A DNA stretch of 64,000 nucleotides from the NCBI RefSeq assembly GCF_040869045.1, contig NC_090319.1, forward strand, positions 237,143,832 through 237,207,831, written 5' to 3'. Origin of the DNA: Eurosta solidaginis. Its lineage: Eukaryota; Arthropoda; Insecta; Diptera; Tephritidae. Below are positions 22,308-33,259 of this stretch, one piece after another (the first letter of the stretch is position 1; every line of letters begins with the position of its first letter). The notes beneath the pieces were generated by a model. The model was given only the letters and a program-made list of their open reading frames with translations, had not been told where the DNA came from and searched no databases. The translations under genes and the position numbers were made by a program.

Positions 22308-23934
22308 CTATTTCAAGTTTAAACATTTTTGATCTTTTTCCACAATTTTGTAATGTCCTTCAAATGGTTGTTGTAATGAATGTTCATTAATATCTCGAAC
22401 AAATGCAAACTTACAAGTTTGAAGAACTTTTGGAACGTAAATTCCAGTGTCAGAATCTGTATGATGACTTAAATTTGATCTAACATTTCGAAAATGTCCA
22501 CGTAAATTACTTAAAATTTCAGTTGGTGAGCACTTTTTAGCTGATGGCACAACAAGTTCGCCTGGCAAACGTAAATTCTGACCGAAAACCATTTCCGCTG
22601 GTGTAGCCGAAATATCTTCTTTGTGAATAGATCGCAAACCAAGTAATATGACAGGTAACTCGTCATACCAATTATTTGTGTCCTCTCTAGCTATTATAGT
22701 AGTCTTTAAGCTATTATAGTAGTCTTTAATTGTGTACGTCGCGGCCACTTTGGTGTGATGGTAGCGTGCTCCGCTACCACACCGGATGCCCTGGGTTCAA
22801 ACCCCGGGCAAAGCAACATCAAAAATTTTAGAAATAAGGTTTTTCAATTAGAAGAAAATTTTACTGAGCGGGGTCGCCCCTCGGCAGTGTTTGGCAAGCG
22901 CTCCGGGTGTATTTCTGCCATGGAAAGCTCTCAGTGAAAACTCATCTTCCTTGCAGATGACGTTCGGAGTCGGCATAAAATCATGTAGGTCCCGTCCAGC
23001 CAATTTGTAGGGAAAATCAAGAGGAGCACGACGCAAATTGGAAGAGAAGCCCATCCTTAGATCTCTTCGGAGGTTATCGCACCTTACATTTATTTATTTT
23101 ATTATGAACAGATCGCAAACCAAGGTAACTCATCATACCAAATATTTGTGTCCTCTCTAGCTATTATAGTAGTTTTTAATTGTCTATGAAACCTCTCAAC
23201 CATACCATTTCCTTCGGGGTGATATGCGGATGTTGTAATTTGGTGACTACCACATAATTTAGTTAACTCTGAAAACAATTTCGATTTAAATTGGCTAGCT
23301 TGATCAGTTGTTATCTTTAACGGAACTGCAAACCGAGAAAAATATTATCTAAAAAACTTACTTGCAATTGTAGTTGCTGAAATATCTTTTAATGAATATG
23401 CCTCAGGCCAACGGTTAAATATTTCAATAATCGTTAAAATATAGCGATGTCCTTTTGAAATATGTAATGGTCCAACTATATCTAAATGGATGTGTTCAAA
23501 TATATTCTTGGGAATTTGAATTTTGACAACAGGGGATTTTGTATGGCGAAAACTTTAGAGTTTTGACAATTAAGACACTCTTTTTACCAAATATTAATAT
23601 CTTTATTCATATTAGGCCAATAATATTTTTTAACTATGATCCGTCGTGTAGCTCTTGTACCCGGATATTCTATTCTATGTAAAAGATCAAATACTGTTTT
23701 TCGCAGATTACTCGGTACAAATAACCTAGGAGTTTCTCCTGAAATTTCACAACAAATATTAATATTTAAAATGGGAATATTAATTAGTTTTAAATTTAGA
23801 TATTGAGAATCAGATACAAGTTGATTTAAGTCATCACCTTCTTTTGGTTGTTCAGTTTGTAAAATTTTAAAATTCAGTTCTGTATTATATATTGCACTAA
23901 CCTCAAAAGCTCTAGATAGCGTATCTGCTACCAC
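22308..23934 (-). pseudogene. Integrase region of the CsRn1-like element, broken
   Basis: On the minus strand 23934-23584 holds the end of RNase H and the N-terminal HHCC-type segment (LLHRIEYPGTRATRR, YYWPNMNKDI). 23560-23160 holds the catalytic core with TTDQASQF (second Asp) and EGNGMVERFH (Glu). 22624-22308 continues with NWYDELPVILLGLRSIHKED and the GxNLRLPGE region near the C-terminus. A SINE sits at 22741-23103, and ~85 bp of the core is duplicated on both sides of it. Frameshifts separate the parts. Confidence 0.8.
22741..23103 (+). mobile_element. tRNA-derived SINE, copy 2 (well preserved)
   Basis: The head has an A-box region TGGTGTGATGG (22751-22761) and a perfect B box GGTTCAAACCC (22794-22804) with the right tRNA-like spacing. 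Then come the body GTCGCCCCTCGGCAGTG, GACGTTCGGAGTCGGC and TTCGGAGGTTATCGCACC, and a TTTATTTATTTT tail. It is transcribed by Pol III if active. It lies within the integrase region of the LTR element, flanked not by a short duplication but by a repeated ~85-115-bp piece of that element. Confidence 0.85.
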
Positions 23935-24037
23935 ATTGGATTCTCCTTTAATGTACTGTAAATTGTACAGTAAATTGTGCTATGAATTTCAAGTTTAAAG
24001 CAGTAGTCAAAGGTTTATGGACCGTATAAAGTGTAAA

Positions 24038-24991
24038 TTATCGTCCTTCCAAAAGATATCTAAAATGTTTTATATTTGAGTAAATCGCCAATAACTCCCT
24101 ATCAAAAGCACTATATTTAATTTCAGTTGGAGAAAGTTTTTTAGAATAGAATGCAATAGGCTCAATTTTATTATTGTAATTTTGTTGTATAACGCCCCCA
24201 ATCGCTGTGTTAGATGCATCTACTGTTAAAGATAATTTAGCATCTTTGATAAAATGATTTAACAATACCGTAGATGCAAATTTATCTTTAATGCATTCAA
24301 AAGCTTCATTCGTATTCTCGACCCATACCAAACTTTTGTCACGTTTTTTACTTACTTTGTTAATTAAATCATAAATTTTGTTTGTAAATTCTGCTAGTTT
24401 TGGAATGTATCTATGATAATAATGTACCATACCAATAAATTTCTGTGTCTGCTTAACTGATTTTGGACGTTCGAAATTGCGAATAGCTGATACCTCTTCA
24501 TCGGAAGTTCGAATACCTGTTCCAGAAATGTTATGTCCTAAAAAATCTATATTTGTTACACCAAAAGTACATTTACTTGGTTTAATGTTTAAACCGTACT
24601 CTGTAAGGCGTTGAAAAATGATACGTAAATCTTTCAAATTTTGTTCTTCATCTTTATTTGCAATAAGTAAGTCGTCGATGTAAGCATATACAAAATCTAA
24701 GTCACCTACTACCTCATTTATGAATCTTTGAAAGGTTTGTGCAGAATTCCTTAGTCCGAAAGGCATTCTCATGAATTCAAACATATCGAAAGGAGTTGCA
24801 ATAGCAGTTTTATAAATATCTTCTTCAGCCACAGGAATTTGGTGATATGCCCTAACTAAATCTAATTTTGAAAATATATTTTTATTATGAAGGTTCATAT
24901 TAAAATCCGGAATGTGAGGTAAGGGATAACGGTCGGGAACAGTTACAATATTCAATCTTCTAAAATTACCACATGGACGCCAATCATTCAA
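24038..24991 (-). pseudogene. Reverse transcriptase / RNase H of the CsRn1-like element
   Basis: The longest open piece of this pol (317 codons). It contains [32 protein letters not shown] (RT motif A), [15 protein letters not shown] (motif B), AYIDDLLIA with the catalytic YIDD at 24671-24682 (motif C), [11 protein letters not shown], then the RNase H start [18 protein letters not shown] with its catalytic Asp and FDRELLAIY. It is broken from the upstream protease region and from RNase H/integrase downstream (frame changes near 24000 and 25000). Confidence 0.9.
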
Positions 24992-25118
24992 CTCTTTTTT
25001 AGGTACAAGATGAAGTGGTGATGCTACTGAAGAATTTGAAGGCCGACAAATGCCTCTTATTGTTGTATGTTTAACAGGTTAGTATAATCTGGCTCTGAAA
25101 TAAGTGATGGAAACTCTT

Positions 25119-25520
25119 TTAATAATTTTGTAAATTTATTGTACACCACAAATAATTTAGGTAATGGAATATCACAAAAGTAGGATATAGGAGTACTGTA
25201 TTAACTGAGAGATTAGTTAATGGATCTACTAAACGTTTATGTTTAACGTCAGTAAGAAGACCATATTTACAAAGAAAATCAGCGCCAATTATTGGCTTGG
25301 CTATATCCGCAATCAAAAATGTAAAGGGAAATTCACGTCTTAAACCTAAATTTACATTTAAAAGCCTTTTCCCGTAAGTGGCAATTGTTTAGCCATTAGC
25401 TGCAGTGAGAATTATGTTTGAACATTTTGTATGATGAAATTTGGATGCGGGTAATACCGAAATTTCTGCTCCACTATCAATTAAAAAATTTTGTTTGTTT
25501 TCTCTATCAAAACTAAATAA
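25119..25520 (-). pseudogene. Aspartic protease region of the CsRn1-like element
   Basis: Minus-strand translation of 25500-25400 gives FLIDSGAEISVLPASKF with the DSGA active site, followed by an in-frame TAA after LTAANG. Further on, IADIAKPIIGADFLCKYGLL (within 25119-25316) is the typical protease-to-RT linker of this group. The stop and a frame change prevent a functional Pol. Confidence 0.8.
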
Positions 25521-25734
25521 GCGACGCGTCGAAAATTCGAAATCCGTTGTTCGTCGCTGCAACAACGGAAGAGTTTAGTTTGTTGAATCTTTGTTTTTGT
25601 TACAAGAACAAGGTTGTTCACAACTTCTAGCATTATTTCCATATTTGTAGTGAAATCTACACAACCAATTTGGATTATTATGCGAGTTAGAACGACGCCT
25701 AAAAGAATTTCTAAAATTGTTCCTAGAATAAATT

Positions 25735-25880
25735 TTAAAATAAATTTAGGTTTAAACTGCTATTGAATGAAATAACTTGAATGCTTAATATATATTATTT
25801 AAGATACATTTGTAAACAGTCTGTAATGAGGTTCTAATTGTCCTAGACTATAATATGAATAAATAAATAAATAAATAAAT
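25735..25880 (+). repeat. LINE 3' tail fragment with (AAAT)n end
   Basis: A ~145-bp segment containing AACAGTCTGTAATGAGG and TTGTCCTAGACTATAATATG runs into five or six copies of AAAT. It interrupts the gag-finger region of the LTR element and resembles the 3' ends of CR1/I-type LINEs with tetranucleotide tails. Left boundary approximate. Confidence 0.5.
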
Positions 25881-25984
25881 TACGCGACCTAGATTGAGTC
25901 CGATACATTTCTGTTTTAATTTCAGCTAAGTCCAAAGAAAGTTTCTGAAAATTAATTTATTATATTTTGATGAGCTCGAGGCAG

Positions 25985-26085
25985 TTTAAAAAATTGAAAC
26001 ACAGTTTAAATGTTTGTATTTCTAATTTTATTTGGTCGATATTTCGATCTCATTCTGAGATCATCTTCAGGAAACAATTGAATAT
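25985..26085 (-). repeat. Penelope-like 3' terminal fragment
   Basis: ATATTTCGATCTCATTCTGA followed by GATCATCTTCAGGA matches the 3'-end block of the Penelope-like fragment at 61237-61270. It lies inside the gag of the CsRn1-like element and replaces the frame after SLMCENFQSVK. Confidence 0.6.
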
Positions 26086-26778
26086 GTTTTACCGACTGAA
26101 AATTCTCACACATCAAAGAGGTGGTTTTAACTAGTTTTTCAACAACTGAATTTTGAACTTTTGTATCTGAAATTGTGTTAACCGAAAATACTTCATTTTT
26201 GTTTATGATTTCCCAAATATTATCTGGTAATTTTGTTAATTCGTTAATATTATTAGAACTCGAACTAGCCAAAATCATACTCAAATTTTTAGGAAGTTTA
26301 CGCATCCAAATTTTCTTAAAATATTTTCGGTAAAATTTGACCCGGCTAATATAATTAGTGAACGATACAATTCTGAGGGCTTACGATCACCCATCCCAGA
26401 ATCGTTTAAAATTTTATCAAGTTTCGAATTTTCGCTAAGTGGGTGTCTTTCTATCAACACTTTTTTAAGTTCAGTAAATTTGTTATTAATAGGGGGATTT
26501 TGGATAAAATCTAAAATAGTTATTATCACTTCTTGCGGTGCTGTAATGATGTGTTCGTACTTATTGTTTTTTGGGTAATGGTTTTAGTACTAAATTGTGT
26601 TTCGTCATGAAAAAAACCATGATTCCGGACAATTAGTCCAAAATTGTGGAAGTTTTACTGAAACTGTCAAAATTTCATTTTGAGTAACATTTGCATATGG
26701 ATTTGTAATTTCATTTTGAGTAACATTTGCATATGGATTTGTAATTTGTTGTTGAGAAGTGTCATTTGGTAAATCTAT

Positions 26779-27172
26779 GTTGTTGTTGTTGTTGTTGTAG
26801 CGAAAGGTTACTCCCCGAAGGCTTTGGGGAGTGTTATCGATGTGATGGTCCTTTGCCGGATACAGATCCGGTACGCTCCGGTACCACAGCACCATTAAGG
26901 TGCTCGCCCGACCATCGGAACGATTAATGTGGCCACATTAAACCTTCAGGCCATTCCCCCCTCCCCACCCCCAAGTTCCTCATGGAACCTCGTCTGTTAG
27001 TGAAACAGGATTCGCCGCGGATAGGTGAGGTTGAAATTGGGTTTGGAGAAGCTATATATTGCGCTGGCAACTTGAAGGGTTGCGCTACACAGCCCCTTGA
27101 ATCTGGTATTTTAGTCGCCTCTTATGACAGGCATACCTACCACGGGTATATTCTGATCCCCTAACCCGCTGG
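26779..27172 (-). mobile_element. Short (AAC)n-tailed retroposon, copy 2, with 11-bp target duplication
   Basis: It is flanked by the perfect direct repeat GGTAAATCTAT (26768-26778 and 27173-27183), the mark of target-primed reverse transcription. On the minus strand it runs from CCAGCGGGTTAGGGG through ATGCCTGTCATAAGAGGCG to CTCCCCAAAGCCTTCGGGGA and an (AAC)n tail (GTT repeat at 26779-26797 on the plus strand). It is inserted in the gag/leader part of the LTR element. Confidence 0.9.
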
Positions 27173-27664
27173 GGTAAATCTATCAAAGTGTTTAAATTGT
27201 TAGTAAATGTAGATTTTTGTGTATTATGTTGTGGTGAACGAATCATATTGAAGAGAGTTCACTAACAAAACAGTAAAATAAACTAGTAATTCTATAAAGA
27301 GAGAGTTTACAATAATAATAATAATATATCTATATATTAGTATACATACATAAACACATATAATATGAATATAACTGTTCACCAAAATACTTGCTGCCAA
27401 TATTCAGTTTGTTGCTGTTAATGCAATGGCTTTTGATGTTTTAGCTGCTCAATAAGGGAACTCAAAAATAACAGCCGTGTTTATGCAATTGCTTTGTTGA
27501 GATTGCGTGTCCTCAATATAATTGATTGATACAATATTGATGAGTTACGTTGTTAATTTCTGTTGTTGTTGTTACTTAATATCGCATTTAATGATAAATG
27601 GTACAATTATAGACATCTAAGAGCAACAGAAGTAGTGATTCGGATCAGCTTAAAAAACTGCACA

Positions 27665-27925
27665 TTATTCTACAAATTCTTTTTGACACACGTTCAATCC
27701 GGATATACGGTCTTGAAAGGAGTTCGTACGATGTACCAAATCTTTGTACTGAGTTGAAATTAATGAAACTTCTTGACGAATCTGACTTTCTGCATTAGAT
27801 ATTGGTTCCATATGAGGTAAACGTTCGGGTAACGATATACGAAATTCGTTTAATATTGATTGTAATATTTTCTTGGATGCTGTGGCTATATCGCGTACTT
27901 GTTTGTATGTATCTTGTATTTTCAT
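27665..27925 (-). CDS. ORF near the 5' end of the CsRn1-like element, probable gag N-terminus
   Basis: An 86-codon frame (MKIQDTYKQVRDIATASKKI...) lies ~400 bp inside the 5' LTR, the expected position of the gag start. It is rich in Gln, Ser and Ile with heptad-like spacing, and may form a coiled coil. The following 480 bp are broken by stops and by the retroposon at 26779-27172. Function is inferred from position only. Confidence 0.35.
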   Translation of the reverse strand: MKIQDTYKQVRDIATASKKILQSILNEFRISLPERLPHMEPISNAESQIRQEVSLISTQYKDLVHRTNSFQDRISGLNVCQKEFVE

Positions 27926-28339
27926 TTTTATAAATTATATATAATTTATTGCTTACACTGACAAGTCTTCAGTTGGTTGGGATAGTACTAAATTATAAAT
28001 ATTTTTTTTTGCTTTATAACACTGATTTCGCAAATAAACTCGTCGATTTCCTCAACATCGTCGCACATTTTGTTAGGAATTTGCTTTTTGAAGTTTTTGT
28101 TTTTTAATTACAGTTTTAATAGTTTGAATTTTGTAAATATATTTTCAATAGTTTGGACAGCTGCGGCGGGCAAAACTGTGATGCAATGGCAGATAATGGC
28201 GTAATTGTTCAGATGTACGTGTCCGAGTGCTTCACCAAAATGCTCATATTTTTTGTTGATTAAATATTTGCTGTTGAATATAATTGCATTTTATTTGAGC
28301 GACATAAACCGTCATATATATAATTAGGCAGATCGCCAG

Positions 28340-28567
28340 TGTGGCGATTGAAGCCACTTTTAATTTTATATATAAAGAAACTTTTACTCAATAAAGAATA
28401 CGCCTAAATGTATGCGTCAATATCTTTTTAAATTTTTCACCATCATGCAAATTTTTGAAAATTGAAAATTCAATATTGAAAATTAAAATATTGGTTAAAC
28501 ATTTTAAAATTACATAGTTCAAAGTAACTAAAATACAAAGCTAAATAAAAATAATTAGAACCCTACA
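28340..28567 (-). repeat. 5' LTR of the CsRn1-like element
   Basis: 228 bp, TG...CA, partner of 21934-22165. Internal to it (28339 downward on the minus strand) TGGCGATCTGCC is in the primer-binding position, one base from the LTR end. I do not assign the tRNA. Confidence 0.9.
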
Positions 28568-28572
28568 CCCAG

Positions 28573-29205
28573 AACACCACCTATACAATGAGGCGAGAGT
28601 ACTCCCCATTAGGGAGAGAAATTAATTGCCGAACAAACAGTTTCTGTTGAATATCCAGAAACCTGGGCATCCGAACAGACATTTGATTGATGAGGCCACA
28701 TCTCTCAGGGGCTTGCAAGGTCATCTCCGTAAGCATTATGAGGAAATGCGGCGCCTGAGAACACAGCCGTATGAAACAAGAAAGCACAGGCAGGTCCTCA
28801 GTGATATCCACTATCAGGCGTCGGACCTCTATGTCGGGAATTGCTCGGCGAATACAGTTCTTAAAGAAAAATACCCAGAACATGCAGAAGAGGAACGCAC
28901 TCTCCCTAGGGAAACGCGCGTCACTTTAGCTCAACTTCGATTTTGGTACTGTAACAGGTTAAACTCTTACCTATCAAGAATCAATAACGACATACAAAAT
29001 GTATGTCCTGTTTGCAATGTGAACGTACAGGACACAAACCATCTCTTCAATTGTAATGTGAGACCAACGCCTCTCACATCCCTATAACTATGGTCCACCC
29101 CTGCAAGTTTCCTTGGATTCCCGTTAGAAGAAATTGATGACAATTTGTGATTGGTCGCGCATATTGGATGGGTTGAAGCACTGCTATAACAACAACATTG
29201 ACACA
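28573..29205 (+). pseudogene. Jockey-clade LINE, 3' part of ORF2 and tail
   Basis: Continues the LINE protein cut at 21933: after the duplicated CCCAG the frame gives NTTYTMRREYSPLGREIN, then KQFLLNIQKPGHPNRHLID, TLAQLRFWYCNRLNSYLSRI and a C-x2-C...H-x4-C cluster (CPVCNVNVQDTNHLFNC). A premature TAA follows PTPLTSL, and the normal ORF end (FLGFPLEEIDDNL then TGA) follows at ~29148. The element closes in ATAACAACAACATTG, an (AAC)n tail. Confidence 0.85.
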
Positions 29206-29597
29206 GTTCCGCATTCGTCATTTCAAAAAACACGAGCAGCTTTATCCACACAGGGCCGGTAAAGTTCTCTCTAAATTCACGGGTATTTCTGTGACTGACA
29301 CATGAATAGTTAGAAATACCGGTCCTTTGCCAAAATGTGAATAGAAAAGTATATACATACATACTGACATACATATATATATATATGAAACCGCAAATCC
29401 GCAAATGTGTGGTGTGTGTGTGTGTGTGTGTGCGCGAGAATTTTATGAAACCACAAAACCACAAGTGTATGTACATATGTGGGTATTTGTGTGCGTGAGA
29501 ACTTTGTGAACCCAGCAAGAACTCGAGCGACTGCTCCCCCATCCCACCCCACCCATCCAAACCTTTTTTCTCGTCTGCAAAACGGACTAGTCGGTTA
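29206..29597. other. No gene seen; (GT)n microsatellite at ~29408-29432
   Basis: A T/A-rich stretch with ACATACATAC- and GTGTGTGT-type simple sequence and a C-rich patch near 29535. The open frames here are products of the simple repeats. Confidence 0.5.
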
Positions 29598-29750
29598 GTT
29601 AACTTTAACTTTAACTTTACCTTTCATTTTAACTTTAACCTTAACTTTAACTTTAACTTTAACTTTAACTTTAATTTTAACTTTAACTTTAACATTAACT
29701 TTATCTTTAACTTTAACTTTAACATTCACTTTAACTTTAACTTTAACTTT
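29598..29750 (+). repeat. TTTAAC hexamer array, short copy
   Basis: About 25 copies of CTTTAA/TTTAAC with few variants (ATTCACTTT, TTATCTTT), directly followed by ATGATCCGGGGTGGGCGTGA, as in the 5.2-kb array that ends at 41250. Confidence 0.95.
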
Positions 29751-30638
29751 ATGATCCGGGGTGGGCGTGAGCTTAGCACCTGCTAACAAGCCAACCTAAT
29801 ATAAACGCATGCAAGTAATTTTCTGTCAAAAATGTCTCATGCACATACAACTTGTATGAGAGCAACTCAAATTGAATTTGCTGCGTGAAAACCTAACTCG
29901 ATTTCCAATTTTTGTTCTGCGTGACCTTTAGATTTGACGTTTGCACACATGCTTTACATTGTCGCAACGCATGCTTATTTGGGTTAGGGCAAAAAACGCC
30001 GGTTGTTTGCGTGCGCTAAAAAACCCCAGTGCGGTTTTATTAGATTGGCTTGTAAGCGACCATATATGTATACGATAAGCGATAGCACAATAGCTACTTC
30101 GTGAAAATCAACGACAGCTCTTTTAGTTTGATTTCGATGGTCGTACGGTGAGGAAGTGTCGCACGCGCGCTTAATCGATGATGATCTGGTAACCTCGCCG
30201 TGCGCGAACGTGTTTTTGATCGCTCTTCGGATTGTTATTCTTTTTACTTTGTAAACAAGTTTTGTCTTTTATAAATATTTATTCATATAATAGAAAACAG
30301 TTTATAAGTTTAATTTCGTATTAAATCTTTACACAGTGCAATATACATAGTGGCTTTTTGTGCAATTTAAACATTCAGTCTGTGTGTTCATATATCATAG
30401 ATTTTCACGAAAATTTGTGATAACTGCATACCTTTTTGTTGGTAGCTGCTATTAGCAGGTCATTGTGTGCCCTTTTTGCTTTGTGTTGTGTTCGCTGCTA
30501 GCTATACGCTGTCTTGCGATTTGCATCCAGTGCTCCAAAATAACTCTTGCCCATAATTTTTGAACAGCTGTTCAATTTATCTTATACTTATAGTTTCTTT
30601 TGCCTATTTTTCTTTTGGGTTTGTTTAACTTTGCATTT

Positions 30639-31741
30639 ATGTTGGATTGCTGTGTCAATAAGTGCACCAATCAAAAGAAAATTTCCCGTGGTGATACTTA
30701 TGTTTGTTGTTGGCTCTGTGATAATATGGCTCATGTTATCTGTGCCGGTTTCTCTCACATAGGTGGTCGGGTGGTTGACCTAATATCCAGCAAAATTGGA
30801 CTGAACTGGACATGTCATGATTGTAGTTCCGTAGAAAATGACATGCGAGCTTTTATGAGGCAAACTCAGAAAGAGTTCAACAACATTTTTATTGGGTTTC
30901 GTGACCTTAACGAAAGATTCAAAACGATGGAGGCTCACTTTAAAAAATTGAAAGTGATATCTGTATCCCCAAAACGTAAGAAATGTATGCCCAACAATGA
31001 CTCCAACTTGTCTTCGAGTCAGGGGCAAAGCTGTCCTCCTACGAATGTCCCTTCAACCGCGTTGACTAATACGAACAGGCTAACCAAAGACGTTATGAAC
31101 AATGCAGCTCAGGAATCTCCACAAGGTTGTGTCGAGACTTCCAGTGAGACGATCTATGGCAAATTAAACGATGCACGAACTAATAGTGGTACTTTTGCGG
31201 CTGTTTGTTCTACGTCACCAATGTTGATTTCGCTGGACTCCCCAATTCATCCTACACCTCCACCGGTATCATTAGCTCCAACAATAACAGTTACCGATAC
31301 TGGGGTTGTTGCTAGCGATACAAGTGTACCTGAAAAAAATAGTACGGGCTCGATAACCAACGCTATAACGGCCGCACCTTCCCAGCTCTCTGGTGCGCTA
31401 TCCGCTACTCCTTTGCAGGTGACTGCCGTGCCACCTCGTAGGGCTGTATTTGTGTCCCGATTACACGCCTCGCTTACCGAAAATGATATTGCTCATTACG
31501 TTTGCTCTGTGTTGCACCCACTAGTAACATCAATGTGTATAAATTTAACTTTAAATATGAGAGAGACATCTCCTCATTTAAAATATCCCTTTCAGATGAA
31601 TATTTCGATAAGGTACTTGATTCCTCTTTTTGGCCCAAGCATACTGTGGTTCACTTGTTCACGAGAAAGGCGAGGGCCGAACCTGTTTTATTACAGCCAA
31701 AAAACGGTATGACGAACACAGTAATAACAACACAAAGGTAA
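30639..31741 (+). pseudogene. LINE ORF1 with PHD-like zinc finger, frameshifted
   Basis: I choose the ATG at 30639 (MLDCCVNKCTNQ), because it directly precedes the first zinc ligands; an ATG 39 nt upstream is in the same frame. Residues 4-60 form a C4HC3-like pattern: C-x3-C, CCWLC, H-x2-C and WTCHDC. After residue ~70 comes a coiled-coil-like segment, then a Ser/Thr/Pro-rich linker. The frame shifts near 31527, after which KFNFKYERDISSFKISLSDE and SSFWPKHTVVHLF continue an RNA-binding-like C-terminus. ORF1 proteins with a PHD finger are known in several CR1/Jockey-type LINEs. Confidence 0.75.
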
Positions 31742-31782
31742 TTGCTGATCTGTCCCGTCTTCTCATTAATTATCAAAATGTT

Positions 31783-32895
31783 TAGCTTGATTTACTGGGC
31801 TTTCCGTTTCACCTATTAATGTGGCTGAAAAGCTATCTTTCTAACCGGACCCAAAAAGTCCTGTTCAAGTGCAATCTGTCGGAATCGTTCGGAGTTTCCT
31901 CCGGCGTACCCCAGGGAAGTCATCTAGGCCCTTTGCTCTTTGCCCTTTTCATTAATGACTTGCCACAGACAATATTATATTCCCATACTATAATGTATGC
32001 GGATGATGTAAAACTTTGCTACACTTACTGTCCTACCGATTTGAGTTCCTTGGATCTTCTTCAGGCCGACTTGGACTCGTTCCAATGTTGGTGCACAACA
32101 AATTTACTAGCTTTAAATTGCTCTAAATGTAAGCATATGACATTTCACCGAGTGAAGCCAGCATTGAAATCTTATGTAATAGATGGTACGCCTTTGGAGC
32201 GTATATCTATTGCAAATGATCTAGGTGTCCTTTTTGATCCGAAATTGAATTTTAACATGCATATTTCATCTATAGCCAACAAAGCGTTGGGTTTACTTGG
32301 ATTTGTTAAAAGATGGGCTAAAGAGTTCGATGATCCGTACCTCACTAAGGTTTTTTACACATCGCTGGTTCGTCCAATACTCGAGTATTGCTGATGCGTT
32401 TGGTCCCCTGTTTCTCAAAAGCATATAAAGCGTCTTGAGTCAGTTCAAAAGCAATTTTTGATATTTGCATTGCGCGGCCTTAATTGGGACTCAAGTCTCC
32501 ACCTTCCTCCATACAGAAGTAGACTTCTTCTTATTAACTTACCCACTCTGGAAAATCGGAGAATATTACTGGGGGTATTGTTCATCCATAAGCTCATTAT
32601 TGGAGAAATTGATTCCGCGGACCTCCTCAGCCGCTTGTTTTTTGCGGTTCCCCCTAGAGTATCCAGACACTACGTTCCTTTCTATTTACCCCTTTGTCGA
32701 CGAAACTTTGCTAAAAATAATCCTCTTCTTATCTGGTGCGCGCACTACAATGACTTGTATAGCTGCATCAGTCTTGAATGTACTTTTGCCACTATACGTA
32801 ATGCAATACTTGCCTATCTAATTCAAGAGATACAAGCTAATTTAATTTGCCGGCATTTTATTTCTTCGACAAAAAACAGGAACTATCTCGCTTAA
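31783..32895 (+). pseudogene. LINE ORF2 reverse transcriptase, N-terminally deleted
   Basis: Open from ~31783 in one frame with a single in-frame TGA at 32392-32394. Motifs in order: WLKSYLSNRTQKV, SGVPQGSHLGPLLFALFIND (RT motif B), MYADDVKLC (catalytic YADD), NDLGVLFDPKLNFNMHI, then after the stop LESVQKQFLIFALRGLNWD, LPPYRSRLLLINLPTLENRR. The endonuclease and RT motif A region are absent, so it cannot be autonomous. It ends at a stop at 32893-32895, 60 bp before the hairpin series. Confidence 0.85.
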
Positions 32896-32955
32896 GGATG
32901 GAGGAACATTTATCAACATGTATCATTAAGAAGGAACAAGGCAGTACTGTGTTGA

Positions 32956-33259
32956 TTGGAATCTGGTGCATTCCAACAACGTAAAAAACATGCTTTTTCA
33001 TGAGTCACTGACCGGAATCGTATGCATTCCGGCAGTATAATCTTATGGGTCAGGCATCGAGCTGATTGGAATCCGGTGCATTCCAAAAACACAGGTCATG
33101 TTACTTTTTTATGCCTTGTGATGGCGTATCCTCATTACACTACTCTTAGCACTGACGGATTCCCATGACATGCTGATTGGAATCTTGTTGCATTTCAACA
33201 GGGAGATTGGAATCCACTGCATTCCGAAATCATGCTGAGCGGAATCTGATGCATTCCGC
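32956..33259 (+). other. Series of six homologous RNA hairpins in the LINE 3' UTR
   Basis: Hairpins lie at 32956-32976, 33012-33032, 33066-33086, 33177-33198, 33207-33227 and 33239-33259. Each has a 7-bp stem of the form NNGGAAT ... ATTCCNN and a loop CNNNTGC (one loop is 8 nt). The outer two pairs covary: TT/AA in copies 1 and 3, CC/GG in copy 2, GC/GC in copy 6. Copies 4 and 5 keep pairing through single G-U wobbles. Most copies are preceded by TGA or GA. Conservation of pairing with change of bases indicates selection on RNA structure in the element transcript; the role (RT recognition, packaging, protein binding) is inference. Confidence 0.8.

Larger units (their letters stand above)
25560..26767 (-). 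pseudogene. gag with C-terminal zinc finger of the CsRn1-like element
   Basis: Downstream-most is a C-x3-H finger (CRFHYKYGNNARSCEQPC, about 25600-25665). Upstream are gag pieces: SENSKLDKILNDSGMGDRKP and ELYRSLIILAG (26281-26529), then KLPKNLSMILASS (from about 26305). Insertions of a LINE tail (about 25735-25880) and a Penelope 3' fragment (about 25985-26085) split the finger from the gag core, and frame changes separate the pieces. Gag packages the element RNA. Confidence 0.75.
21934..28567 (-). mobile_element. Ty3/gypsy LTR retrotransposon, CsRn1/Kabuki-like, inactive
   Basis: LTRs of 232 bp (21934-22165) and 228 bp (28340-28567) begin TG and end CA, and are flanked by the perfect 5-bp duplication CCCAG (21929-21933, 28568-28572). 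On the minus strand the order is 5' LTR, putative primer site TGGCGATCTGCC next to the LTR, gag, zinc-finger, protease DSGA, RT with YIDD, RNase H, integrase, purine tract GAAGGGGGAG, 3' LTR. The RT phrase [11 protein letters not shown] and the C-x3-H-type finger point to the CsRn1/Kabuki group (established family knowledge). Many stops, frameshifts and four secondary insertions make it dead. Confidence 0.85.

Noticed and set aside
29595..29789. 64-codon Lys-Val frame
   Set aside because: Product of the short hexamer array.
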